39,739 nt of DNA. Origin: Myxococcales bacterium. Lineage in GTDB: Bacteria > Myxococcota_A > Polyangia > Polyangiales > Polyangiaceae. Below the pieces are notes generated by a model that made no database searches, had not been told where the DNA came from, and saw only the letters and a program-made list of their open reading frames with translations. Location: contig SECP01000038.1 of NCBI GenBank assembly GCA_004193285.1, positions 1 to 39,739 on the forward strand, given 5' to 3'. Shown here piece after piece: positions 7,906 to 14,872 of this stretch. Position numbers and translations under genes: made by a program. The number at the start of each line of letters is the position of its first letter. The stretch's first letter is position 1.

Positions 7906-10095
7906 TTAGGGTCGAGGACCGATCGTCGACCAGAGGAAGGCCCACTGGTCCGCGACCTCGTCGATCTTCTTTTCGGTCGGGATGCCGGCGCCGTGACCGG
8001 CGCGGGTCTCGATGCGGATCATGACCGGAGCGTCGCCGGCTTGCGCGCGCTGGAGGGCCGCCGCGAATTTGAAGCTGTGGCCAGGAACGACGCGGTCGTC
8101 GTGATCACCAGTCGTGATGAGGGTGGCCGGATATTTTACGCCTTCGCGGAGGTTATGCAGCGGGGAGTAGGCGAAGAGCGCGGGGAAGTCCGCGGGGTCG
8201 TCCGGCGAGCCGTAGTCGTCAGTCCAGCTCCAGCCGATGGTGAACTTGTGGAAGCGGAGCATGTCCATGACGCCGACACCGGGTAGCGCGGCGCCGAAGA
8301 GCTCGGGGCGCTGCGCGAGCATGGCTCCGACCAGCAAGCCGCCGTTGGAGCGGCCGAGGATGCCGAGGTGCGGGCTGCTCGTCAGCTTCTCCCGAATCAG
8401 GTACTCGGCCGCGGCGATGAAGTCGTCGAAGACATTTTGCTTCTTCGCGCGCTTGCCCGCTTCGTGCCACGCCTCGCCGTATTCGCCACCACCGCGCAAG
8501 TTGGGCACCGCCAGCGTGCCGCCAAGGTCGAGCCAAGTCAGGTTGCTCACGCTGAAGCTGGGGGTGAGCGAGATCGAGAAGCCGCCGTAACCGTAGAGCA
8601 AGCACGGCGCGTCAGGGCTGGCGGGAGCGCCTTTGCGCTGGGTCACGAACATGGGAATGCGCGTGCCGTCTTTGCTGGCGTAGAAGACCTGGCGAGTTTC
8701 GAACGCGTCCGGGTCCATCTTGAGCTTTGGCTCACGAAAGACCTGACTTTCTCGGGTTTTTACGTCGTAGCGGAGCAGCTTGCGCGGGCTTTGGTAGCTC
8801 TCGTAGCTGTAGAAGGTCTCGCTGCGCTTCTCGTCGCCCTCGGCGAGCCACACGGTTCCGAAACCAGGTAGCGGGACCGTGTGCTCCAGCTTGCCGTCGA
8901 TGGCGTGGGCTCGGAGCTCGGCGTGCGCGTCCTTCAGGTAGTTGAGGAGGAACTTGTCGGAGACGCGCTCGACCTGCCGGAGGGTCTCTGGTTGCTCCGG
9001 AACGACCTCCACGAGCTTCGGTTCGCGCTGAGCGACGTCCAGGGAGACGACGCGGCCACGGGGCGCGCTCTCGTCCGTCCGAAACCAAAAGATGCTGCCG
9101 CGGTTGCCGATGAAGTCGTACAGCGACTCGATGCGCGGCACGAGCGCGGTAGGCGGGGCGGGAGGCTTTCGGAGATCCAGGTACAGGATCGCGTTCTTCG
9201 GGTCCGTCCCCTCGGTGGCGGTGATCACGACGTAGCGACCGTCTCGCGTGGCTTGGGCGCCGAACGCCCACTTGGGGCGATCCTTTCGCTCGTAGATCAG
9301 ACGGTCTTCGGACTGCTTCTGCCCCAGCCGATGAAACAGCAGCTTGTTGTAATAATTGGTCGCGGAGAGCTCCGACCCCGGCGCCGGCTCGTCGTACGCG
9401 GTGTAGTAAAACCCAGAGCCGTTGGTCAGCCAGGAGACGGTCGAAAACTTGGACCAGCGCAGCACGTCCGGCAGGTCCTGGGCGGTGTCGACACGGCGCA
9501 CCCGCCACTCGAGCCAATCCGAGCCCGCGCGAGAGAGGCCGTACGCGAGCAGCTTGCCGTCTTCGCTCGGCACCGCGCGCATGAGCGCGACCGTTCCGTC
9601 CGCGGAGAGGGTGTTCGGATCGAGTAAGAGCCGCGGCTCCGCCCCGAGCGAAGGCATCCAGTACAAAGCAGGCTGATTTTGCAGGCCAGAGTTGTAGAAG
9701 TAGAAGTAGCGACCGCCGCGCTCGAACGGCAGCTCGTAGCGCTCGTAGTCCCACAGCTCGCGGAGCCGGCCGCGGATCTCGGTCCGGCGGGGTAGCCCGT
9801 CCAGGTAGCCACGCGTCACGGCGTTTTGTGCTTCGACCCAAGCGCGAGTGGCAGGGCTGTCTACGTCCTCCAGCCAGCGGTAGGGGTCGCGAACCGTGAC
9901 TCCGTGCAGCACCTCTTCCACCGGACCGCGAGCGCTGGGGGGGTACGTGAAGCGCGGCGCCTTCGGGAGCGGCGCGGCGCTCGCCACCGGGGGCGCGGGT
10001 ACGACCGGCACCGCCCGAGTCATCATCGGCGGCGCGCTGCTGCACGCAGCCGCACCTAGCGCCAACCACACCCACCCGCGTCTCCGCTCGCTCAT
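7906..10095 (-). CDS. prolyl oligopeptidase family serine peptidase, lipoprotein
   Basis: A 729-residue S9A peptidase from the ATG at 10095, which has an excellent GGTGAGGA Shine-Dalgarno. The signal peptide ends at AAAC, so it is probably lipid-anchored. A beta-propeller spans roughly residues 100-440. The alpha/beta-hydrolase domain has the nucleophile in GRSNGG (Ser583), Asp666 in GDHDDRVVP, and His701 in AGHGAG. The Arg after DD and the YGSPDDPADF segment match true prolyl oligopeptidases. It cleaves after proline in short peptides (under about 30 residues), because the propeller filters large substrates. Export would suit digestion of peptides outside the cell or in the periplasm, as expected for a predatory or scavenging organism. 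Neighbours do not suggest an operon. Confidence 0.93.
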   Translation of the reverse strand: MSERRRGWVWLALGAAACSSAPPMMTRAVPVVPAPPVASAAPLPKAPRFTYPPSARGPVEEVLHGVTVRDPYRWLEDVDSPATRAWVEAQNAVTRGYLDGLPRRTEIRGRLRELWDYERYELPFERGGRYFYFYNSGLQNQPALYWMPSLGAEPRLLLDPNTLSADGTVALMRAVPSEDGKLLAYGLSRAGSDWLEWRVRRVDTAQDLPDVLRWSKFSTVSWLTNGSGFYYTAYDEPAPGSELSATNYYNKLLFHRLGQKQSEDRLIYERKDRPKWAFGAQATRDGRYVVITATEGTDPKNAILYLDLRKPPAPPTALVPRIESLYDFIGNRGSIFWFRTDESAPRGRVVSLDVAQREPKLVEVVPEQPETLRQVERVSDKFLLNYLKDAHAELRAHAIDGKLEHTVPLPGFGTVWLAEGDEKRSETFYSYESYQSPRKLLRYDVKTRESQVFREPKLKMDPDAFETRQVFYASKDGTRIPMFVTQRKGAPASPDAPCLLYGYGGFSISLTPSFSVSNLTWLDLGGTLAVPNLRGGGEYGEAWHEAGKRAKKQNVFDDFIAAAEYLIREKLTSSPHLGILGRSNGGLLVGAMLAQRPELFGAALPGVGVMDMLRFHKFTIGWSWTDDYGSPDDPADFPALFAYSPLHNLREGVKYPATLITTGDHDDRVVPGHSFKFAAALQRAQAGDAPVMIRIETRAGHGAGIPTEKKIDEVADQWAFLWSTIGPRP

Positions 10096-10180
10096 CGTCC
10101 TCACCGCTGCCGGATCTATCAACACTCCCCTTCTGCCGCTACGGGCGCTCGTGCTCGAAGGACCAAGCGGGCGGCGTGGG

Positions 10181-10276
10181 CGCCCAAGTGACCGCCTGTG
10201 AAGCGTCATCTCTCTTTGGGGCACAGTCTCTCTGAGCGACGCTCAGCAAAGCGTGGTCATTACGGCCACTTGGGCG
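10181..10276. repeat. 10-bp inverted repeat pair flanking a palindrome
   Basis: CGCCCAAGTG at 10181-10190 recurs inverted as CACTTGGGCG at 10267-10276, and similarity extends about 4 bp further with one mismatch. Between them lies the 15-bp palindrome at 10232-10246. The set sits between the divergent peptidase gene (start 10095) and the small gene at 10344, so these may be regulator sites. Confidence 0.4.
10232..10246. promoter_or_regulatory. perfect 15-bp palindrome CTGAGCG-A-CGCTCAG
   Basis: Seven-base arms around a single A are a perfect dyad with the size of a dimeric-repressor operator. It lies about 100 bp upstream of the GTG at 10344 and 137 bp upstream of the peptidase start on the other strand. 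No regulator gene is adjacent. Confidence 0.45.
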
Positions 10277-10343
10277 AGCTGTCTAACTTATCTCCAAGAC
10301 TCCTAAACTTGTGCCCAAGCCGACCGAACTTGAAGAGGCTGCC

Positions 10344-10775
10344 GTGCGACCTCCTTGTGGTACCTCCGCGTTCGACGCCATCGAGACCGAGCTCATCGGC
10401 GGGCGAGTTCTTCTCACCCGCGCGCGCGGGTACGCCACGCGGTTGCTCGTGGAGCAGCGCTTCGATCAGTTTCGCACGGAGCTCAGCGGAGTCGCCGAGC
10501 CAGTATGGATCGTGGAAAGCTTGGAGCTCACCGGCTTCGAGGCGACCACGGTTGCCGCGACCGCCCGCTGGTACAGCGCGTTCAAAGATCGCGGCGGCAA
10601 CCACGTCATTTACGTCGCCGCGCTAGCCTCCGTACGCATGATCGGCGCGACCTTGGCCTTTGCGGTGCACGCCAAGCTGTCCAACCGCGCCACGCTGAGC
10701 GAGGCCTACGAGGTCGCGGGGCTCGGGGCGGTGGATGTCCGCCCCAGCCGCTACTCGCTCAACCCTCGCGGCTGA
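10344..10775 (+). CDS. hypothetical protein, STAS/SpoIIAA-like pattern
   Basis: A 143-residue protein with no motif I can name firmly. The order is a short beta-rich start (GGRVLLTRARG), then VWIVESLELTGFEATTVAATARWYSAFKDRGGNHVIYVAAL, then a helix-rich end. The spacing of a strand ending in an acidic/hydrophobic turn, a long helix, and another strand (HVIYVAAL) resembles SpoIIAA/STAS-like folds, which bind nucleotides or partner regulators; this is only a pattern match. GTG 10344 is preferred because GAAGAGG lies 5-6 nt before it. GTG 10311 would add 11 residues without a ribosome site. It converges with the monooxygenase-fold gene, overlapping it by 17 bp. Confidence 0.65.
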   Translation: MRPPCGTSAFDAIETELIGGRVLLTRARGYATRLLVEQRFDQFRTELSGVAEPVWIVESLELTGFEATTVAATARWYSAFKDRGGNHVIYVAALASVRMIGATLAFAVHAKLSNRATLSEAYEVAGLGAVDVRPSRYSLNPRG

Positions 10776-11064
10776 AGCGTGACTCGCGCAGCTGCTCACA
10801 GACCTGCAGCGAGTACTCGGTGTAATAGTGGTCGCGGCCTCGCTGCTGAGCAGCGGCGTGCTCGGCCTGGGTGCGCCACGCCTGGAGCTCTTCTGCGGAG
10901 CGAAACTCCACGATCGTGAGCCGCTCACCGTCCTCGGCCCGAAAATCTTTGGACGCGACGAAGCCGGGCATGCTGCGCGCGAGCTCGTAGACCCGCTCCG
11001 CGTGTTGCCCATACTCCTGCTCTACGCCTTCACGTAACCGATTGCGGAATACCACCACCAACAT
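10759..11064 (-). CDS. antibiotic-biosynthesis-monooxygenase (ABM) fold protein
   Basis: A 101-residue dimeric alpha-beta-barrel protein: MLVVVFRNRL as first strand, a helix with YELARSMPGFVASKDF, then GERLTIVEFRSAEELQAWRTQAEH and a YYTEYSLQVCE strand. The ABM fold includes cofactor-free quinol monooxygenases and heme-degrading enzymes; the WRTQAEH segment is typical of the wider family. Despite the family name it is not evidence for an antibiotic cluster. The ATG at 11064 is chosen over a TTG two codons earlier. The 3' end overlaps the converging gene by 17 bp. Confidence 0.8.
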   Translation of the reverse strand: MLVVVFRNRLREGVEQEYGQHAERVYELARSMPGFVASKDFRAEDGERLTIVEFRSAEELQAWRTQAEHAAAQQRGRDHYYTEYSLQVCEQLRESRFSREG

Positions 11065-11093
11065 GGGCAAGCCGTAGCACGGCCCGGCGGGAG

Positions 11094-11996
11094 CTACAGG
11101 TAGCGAATCTCACCGAGCCGCAGCACCCGCGTGTTGACCGGGGGCTCCAGCTCGTCGCGATCGAAGTGGGCAAGGTAGTACTCGAGGGAGACGCGCGTCT
11201 CCCCCTGCGCCAGGGTGACCGCGAAAGACGGCTGTCGACCGGGGTAGCGCAGGGTGCTCCCCGCGGCGCGAATGAAGATAGGGGTGCCGTGCTGGATGGA
11301 GACGGAGCGCTCGGTGAAGAAGACGTTGATGCGGCCGAGGATCTGGTTGCAGAGCTCGCCGACCAAATCCTCCATCCGATCGATGCGCAGTGGCTTCGTG
11401 CCGGGCAGTAGAGTTTCGTAGATCCGCCGCGCGCTGTCGCTAGTGATGCCGACCATCAGGTGACCGGAGGCGCCACCGGAAAATGGGATGACCGCGCTCA
11501 GATCCGAGAGCGCGGTCTGGTTCGCGACCAGAAACGCGCCCCCCTCGACCTCGAACCCGGGCATGGTGCCGAGCACCTCCAGCGCGGCGTGTTTTATCGC
11601 GTCTTGAATGGCCTTTGGATAGAAGTGCTCAGCGAGCAGCTCGGAGATGGCGGCGCGCAGCTCGTCCGTGCGAAAGGGCTCGGGGATGAGGCTGTCCGGG
11701 CTCGCTGCGCGCGCGGACCCGGGTCCTCCGTTCGCCTCGGGGCTCGCGCCCCAAATGATGCGAGTGTCCGGCGCCAAGTCCCGCACGCGCGCCAAAAATT
11801 CGAGCCCCCCGAGCTTCGTCGCGGCGGAGCTCGCGATGATGAGCGAGAGGTGAGGCCTGGCCTCCATGAACTCCAACGCGGCGCCGAGGGTGGGCACCCA
11901 GATGACTCGAAAGCCGAGCTCGCTGAGCTCCTCCATGACGAAGCCCAGCGCTCCGCTCGCCGCGTCCACGACGAGGACCTTCTTGTCTACCTTCAT
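11094..11996 (-). CDS. degenerate receiver domain fused to CheX-like phosphatase domain
   Basis: Residues 1-120 have the receiver layout (KKVLVVDAASG, then SLIIASSAATKLGGLEFLARVRD, then LIPEPFRTDEL), but the phosphorylated Asp is replaced by Ala/Ser near 55-56, the acidic pair is reduced to one Asp, and the conserved Lys is Glu106. It should not accept phosphate. Residues 125-300 fit the CheX/CheC fold, with the catalytic-type pair Glu214 and Asn217 in GELCNQILGRI. CheX proteins dephosphorylate CheY. The start overlaps the stop of the upstream CheY-like gene by ATGA, so the two are translationally coupled. Inference: the intact CheY-like protein is the substrate and the pseudo-receiver helps dimerise or recognise it. 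Confidence 0.82.
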   Translation of the reverse strand: MKVDKKVLVVDAASGALGFVMEELSELGFRVIWVPTLGAALEFMEARPHLSLIIASSAATKLGGLEFLARVRDLAPDTRIIWGASPEANGGPGSARAASPDSLIPEPFRTDELRAAISELLAEHFYPKAIQDAIKHAALEVLGTMPGFEVEGGAFLVANQTALSDLSAVIPFSGGASGHLMVGITSDSARRIYETLLPGTKPLRIDRMEDLVGELCNQILGRINVFFTERSVSIQHGTPIFIRAAGSTLRYPGRQPSFAVTLAQGETRVSLEYYLAHFDRDELEPPVNTRVLRLGEIRYL

Positions 11997-12427
11997 TTAT
12001 CGCTACCCGAGCTGGGAAAGCTCGGCGCCGCGACTTGCTGCGCAGGCACGCTCGGAGCGCGGCCAAAGAGCGCCTTTTCGATCGCCTTCCATAGCAGCTC
12101 GGTCTTCACCGGCTTCAAAATCCAGGCATTGGCGCCCGCCTTCTTGCCCTCCTCGGCGCGCGTGGTGGCCGCGTCCGACGTCAGGATGAAGATGGGCGTG
12201 CTGGCATACTCCGGCAGCTTGCGCAGCTCTTCCACCATGCGAATGCCGTCCATGACCGGCATGTGAATGTCGGCGACGACGAGGTCTACGAGGTTTTCTC
12301 GCGCGCGCCACAGGCCTTCACTGCCGTTCTCCGCTTCGACGATGCGCGCGCCTTTGGCCTCGAGGGCGGCTCGCAGCTGCGAGCGCACGAGGGATGAATC
12401 GTCAACGATCAGGATCGACCACGTCAT
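11993..12427 (-). CDS. CheY-like single-domain response regulator
   Basis: A 144-residue receiver with every phosphorylation residue: Asp9 and Asp10 (acidic pocket), Asp53 in VADIHMPVMDG (phospho-acceptor), Thr83 and Lys105 in ILKPV. A Pro/Ala/Ser-rich tail of about 25 residues follows and no output domain. It is the first gene of a two-gene unit with the pseudo-receiver/CheX gene (4-bp overlap). A GAGG lies 7 nt before the ATG. It probably relays phosphate from a kinase encoded elsewhere, perhaps to motility or a chemosensory-like pathway. The hybrid kinase at 32.3 kb carries its own receivers and need not be its partner. Confidence 0.92.
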   Translation of the reverse strand: MTWSILIVDDSSLVRSQLRAALEAKGARIVEAENGSEGLWRARENLVDLVVADIHMPVMDGIRMVEELRKLPEYASTPIFILTSDAATTRAEEGKKAGANAWILKPVKTELLWKAIEKALFGRAPSVPAQQVAAPSFPSSGSDK

Positions 12428-12592
12428 GACATGCCTCGCGCTAGTGCGGCCCCTCTAGGAATCGACCGCTAACCCTGAAGCTTAATACAAATGCCGTCTT
12501 CCGCGAGCGCTCTAGCTAGCTTGTCTGACTTTCCGCCGAAGCTCGCACTGCCGCTCTCGACGCCTCCGCGCGCTGGAGAGCGGGGACGGCGC

Positions 12593-12649
12593 GCAACTTT
12601 TTGGTTGCATGTAGGAGGACCTGCGCTAGGTTCGCAACCTAGAGGTTGC
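12593..12649. promoter_or_regulatory. two 16-bp GCAAC-N6-GTTGC dyads and nested palindrome
   Basis: GCAACTTTTTGGTTGC (12593-12608) and GCAACCTAGAGGTTGC (12634-12649) share the same arms and spacing with centres 41 bp apart, close to four DNA turns. The second is fully palindromic and abuts the ATG at 12650. A third perfect dyad, CTAGGTT-CGC-AACCTAG (12626-12642), overlaps it. A possible promoter lies between: TTGCAT (12605-12610), 16 bp, TAGGTT (12627-12632). This is the expected arrangement for autoregulation by the ArsR protein encoded at 13092. Confidence 0.7.
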
Positions 12650-13108
12650 ATGAATACGGACTTCATCGAAAAACGCGCGCTTTTGCGCGCACCCATCGCT
12701 CGCGTGTGGCGCGCCATCAGCGACTCTCGCGAGTTCGGCGCCTGGTTCCGCATGGAGCTCGAAGGTGACTTTCGCGAGGGGGCCCGCGTGCGGGGACGCG
12801 TCACCTACCCAGGGTACGAGCACCTCACCGGCGAGCTCGTCATCCAGCGCATCCAACCGCCCACCTACTTATCTTATCGGTGGCACCCGCACGCGGTGGA
12901 CCCGCAGCGAGACTACTCGCAGGAGCCGATGACGCTCGTGGAGTTCGAATTGAAGGAGGTGCCGGGTGGGACGGAGCTGACGCTGCGTGAGTCCGGGTTC
13001 GACGCTCTCTCGGCTCAAGCTGGCCGCGGTCTCGAGGCGCTGCGGATGAACAGTGAAGGCTGGGACGCCCAGCTCGAAAACGTGAGCCGGCATGTCACGA
13101 GCGGCTAA
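12650..13108 (+). CDS. SRPBCC/AHSA1-family (START-like) protein
   Basis: A 152-residue AHSA1/SRPBCC domain: an RALLRAPIARVWRAISDSREFGAWF start, central sheet (VRGRVTYPGYEHLTGELVIQRIQPPTYLSYRWHP), and the C-terminal helix EALRMNSEGWDAQLENVSRHV. The fold has a deep hydrophobic pocket for small ligands. ATG 12650 is used because it begins the conserved N-terminus and directly follows the operator-like dyad. It overlaps the ArsR gene by 17 bp, a common pairing in which the SRPBCC protein may bind or modify the inducer. There is little room for a Shine-Dalgarno because AGGTTGC is part of the palindrome, so repressor binding and translation start share bases. Confidence 0.88.
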   Translation: MNTDFIEKRALLRAPIARVWRAISDSREFGAWFRMELEGDFREGARVRGRVTYPGYEHLTGELVIQRIQPPTYLSYRWHPHAVDPQRDYSQEPMTLVEFELKEVPGGTELTLRESGFDALSAQAGRGLEALRMNSEGWDAQLENVSRHVTSG

Positions 13109-13439
13109 CCTCAGCGTTCGGCGAGCAGCGGACGCCGCTCCGGTCTTCGCCGCGCTTGGCGACGAGACGCGGCTGCACCTGCTCTCCCGTTTGTGTCACG
13201 AGGGTCCGCTCTCGATCACGCGCTTGAGCGAAGGCGCCAGCATCACGCGCCAGGCGATCACCAAGCACCTCGTCACGCTAGAAGCCTCGGGCTTGTTGGA
13301 AGGGAGGCGACACGGCAGAGAGCGGGTCTACCAGTTCGCGCCCACGCGCTTGCAGGCCGCCCGCCGCTACCTGGACCAAGTCTCCGCGCAGTGGGACGAA
13401 GCGCTAGGTCGGCTGCGAGCACTCGTGGAGGAGCCCTGA
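13092..13439 (+). CDS. ArsR-family transcriptional regulator paired with AHSA1
   Basis: A 115-residue winged-helix repressor: PVFAALGDETRLHLLSRL, then SITRLSEGASITRQAITKHLVTLEASGLLEGRRHGRERVYQF. It lacks the metal-binding Cys pair of classical ArsR and matches the SRPBCC-associated ArsR group. Its ATG lies inside the 3' end of the AHSA1 gene, so the two are co-translated. The twin dyads at 12593-12649 are the obvious candidate operators, giving negative autoregulation of the pair. Confidence 0.9.
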   Translation: MSRAANLSVRRAADAAPVFAALGDETRLHLLSRLCHEGPLSITRLSEGASITRQAITKHLVTLEASGLLEGRRHGRERVYQFAPTRLQAARRYLDQVSAQWDEALGRLRALVEEP

Positions 13440-13468
13440 GTTGGCACGGAGCTCGCTAAAGGCGCCGC

Positions 13469-13858
13469 ATGCCGATCAAGGACCCCAAAGGGGGACTAAC
13501 CCGAGAAGGTCGCCGCTTCTTCGCTCGTACGGAGGGCGCTCACCTGAAACCCGGCGTGAAGGGCCCCGCGAATACGCCGGAGAAGATGCGCCGCAAAGGC
13601 TCGTTCTTGCGCCGCCATTTCGCGACCCTCCGCGGCCCGCTGGTGGACGACGCGGGTAAGCCAACTCGACTCGCGCTATCCGCGCACGCCTGGGGCGAGC
13701 CTGTACCGCGCACCCTGACCGCAGCGCGCAAGCTCGCCGCGAAGGGTAGTCGCCTTCTGGACCGCTACGCGAAGACGAAAGTGACGAGCAAAGCGCCGCC
13801 GGCCGCGAAGAAGCGCGCCGTCAAGAAGGCCACGCGCGGGGGTGCCAGTGCCCGCTGA
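13469..13858 (+). CDS. DUF6321 family protein
   Basis: A 129-residue basic protein with the block I recognise as DUF6321: MPIKDPKGGLT, GRRFFARTEGAHLKPGVKGP, ANTPEKMRRKGSFLRRHF and RLALSAHAWGEPVP. The C-terminal 30 residues are Lys/Ala/Arg-rich. Function is unknown. Positive charge throughout suggests nucleic-acid binding. It follows the ArsR gene by 29 bp and overlaps the small basic gene after it by about 11 bp, so the two basic proteins are probably made together. Confidence 0.8.
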   Translation: MPIKDPKGGLTREGRRFFARTEGAHLKPGVKGPANTPEKMRRKGSFLRRHFATLRGPLVDDAGKPTRLALSAHAWGEPVPRTLTAARKLAAKGSRLLDRYAKTKVTSKAPPAAKKRAVKKATRGGASAR

Positions 13859-14057
13859 GAAGAACTCGCTGGTAGCCAACATCAACCGTCGCAAGCGCGC
13901 CGGCAAGAGCCGCAGCAAGAGCGCGTCCACCGTTTCGCGGGAGAGCTACGAGCAGATGCAGCAGGGCTGGCCCAAGTCGCGCAAGAAGAAGGCCGCCAAG
14001 AAGACGACCAAAAAGGCCGCCAAGAAGACGACCAAAAAGTCGTCGAAAGCCCGCTAG
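13848..14057 (+). CDS. small basic protein with histone-H1-like Lys/Ala/Thr tail
   Basis: About 69 residues. The first half (NSLVANINRRKRAGKSRSK and SRESYEQMQQGWPK) is a conserved-looking module of unknown function. The second half is a run of KKAAKKTT repeats like the C-terminal tail of histone H1 and of bacterial H1-like proteins, probably contacting DNA or RNA. GTG 13848 (or GTG 13842) follows a G-rich ribosome site and overlaps the DUF6321 gene. The tail is encoded by a perfect 24-bp duplication. Confidence 0.7.
   Translation: MPAEKNSLVANINRRKRAGKSRSKSASTVSRESYEQMQQGWPKSRKKKAAKKTTKKAAKKTTKKSSKAR
13991..14038 (+). repeat. perfect 24-bp tandem duplication in the basic tail
   Basis: Units 13991-14014 and 14015-14038 are identical 24-mers beginning GGCCGCCAAG and ending CAAAAA. 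They encode the Lys/Ala/Thr repeat, so the tail length can change by slippage without a frameshift. Confidence 0.85.
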
Positions 14058-14759
14058 CTAGTCCGAAAAAAGCCAGGGCAGGGCGCTGGTCACCCGCTCT
14101 TGCACTTCGCCCAAGGGCGTGTGGCCGGCGCCCGGAGCGTACTCCACGCGCACCTGGACGCCGCCGCGCTCGATCCACCGCGCGGACTCGGTGGCGACGG
14201 CCTGACACTCTTTGGTGCCGCAAGCGAAGAGGATGCGCTTGCCGCCGCTCTTGGCGAAGGTGCGCGCTCGCGGCACGTTCCAGCGCTCGAAACCTTCGAC
14301 CAGGACGAGCCGGGAAAACTTGGCGCCGTGCTTCGCGATGATCGCGCTGCCCATGCTGGACCCTTGAGAAAAGCCCACGTAAGTCCCGCCGGGGGTGATG
14401 CGCGGCTCTCGCGCGCGAGCAGCTCGCTCTGCGGCCACGAGCTCGGCCTCGAGCGCGTACTGGGTGCGGTAGTAGTAGCCGCCGCTCTTCCCGAGCGACG
14501 TCCCCCGGAGGCACAGCACGAAGCTTTGCTCCCGGAGGAGCCGGCTCCAGTATTCGCACTCCCATTCCGGGCTGCCGCCAGCGCCGTGCGCCGCGACCAC
14601 GAGCGGCCGCGGCTCGGTTCCGGCAGGAACGAACAGCACCGCCGGCAAAAATCCTTGGACCTCCAAAGCCTGCGGCGCGGCCAAGGGGCGGCGCTCCGCG
14701 GCGCTCGCGGTCGTACAACCTGCAAAAAGAATCGGCAGTAACAGGCGAGCGGCGCTCAT
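14058..14759 (-). CDS. alpha/beta-hydrolase lipoprotein
   Basis: A 233-residue hydrolase from ATG 14759, preceded by GAGGAG. The signal peptide has a classical lipobox (LFAGC, Cys15). The oxyanion-hole region is AHGAGG (57-62), the nucleophile is Ser131 in GFSQG, and the catalytic His is His213 in GAGHTPLG, with an Asp/Glu probably near residue 185-205. The architecture fits the carboxylesterase/dienelactone-hydrolase/polyhydroxybutyrate-depolymerase-like group, acting on a small ester outside the cytoplasm. The substrate cannot be named. It diverges from the metallopeptidase gene, sharing a 113-bp promoter gap. Confidence 0.83.
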   Translation of the reverse strand: MSAARLLLPILFAGCTTASAAERRPLAAPQALEVQGFLPAVLFVPAGTEPRPLVVAAHGAGGSPEWECEYWSRLLREQSFVLCLRGTSLGKSGGYYYRTQYALEAELVAAERAARAREPRITPGGTYVGFSQGSSMGSAIIAKHGAKFSRLVLVEGFERWNVPRARTFAKSGGKRILFACGTKECQAVATESARWIERGGVQVRVEYAPGAGHTPLGEVQERVTSALPWLFSD

Positions 14760-14872
14760 GGCCTCCTCATGAGGCAAGGAGCGCGCCGCGTGGGTTGCGC
14801 TCTCATCGGAACTGGCGGCGCGTCCCTCTGGCGCCGCCAGGGGGACGTCGGTACAAGGGTGGCAGCATCCTC

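Noticed and set aside
8732..10075. 447-residue minus-strand ORF in another frame of the peptidase gene
   Set aside because: Shadow of the prolyl oligopeptidase, whose frame has the full catalytic triad.
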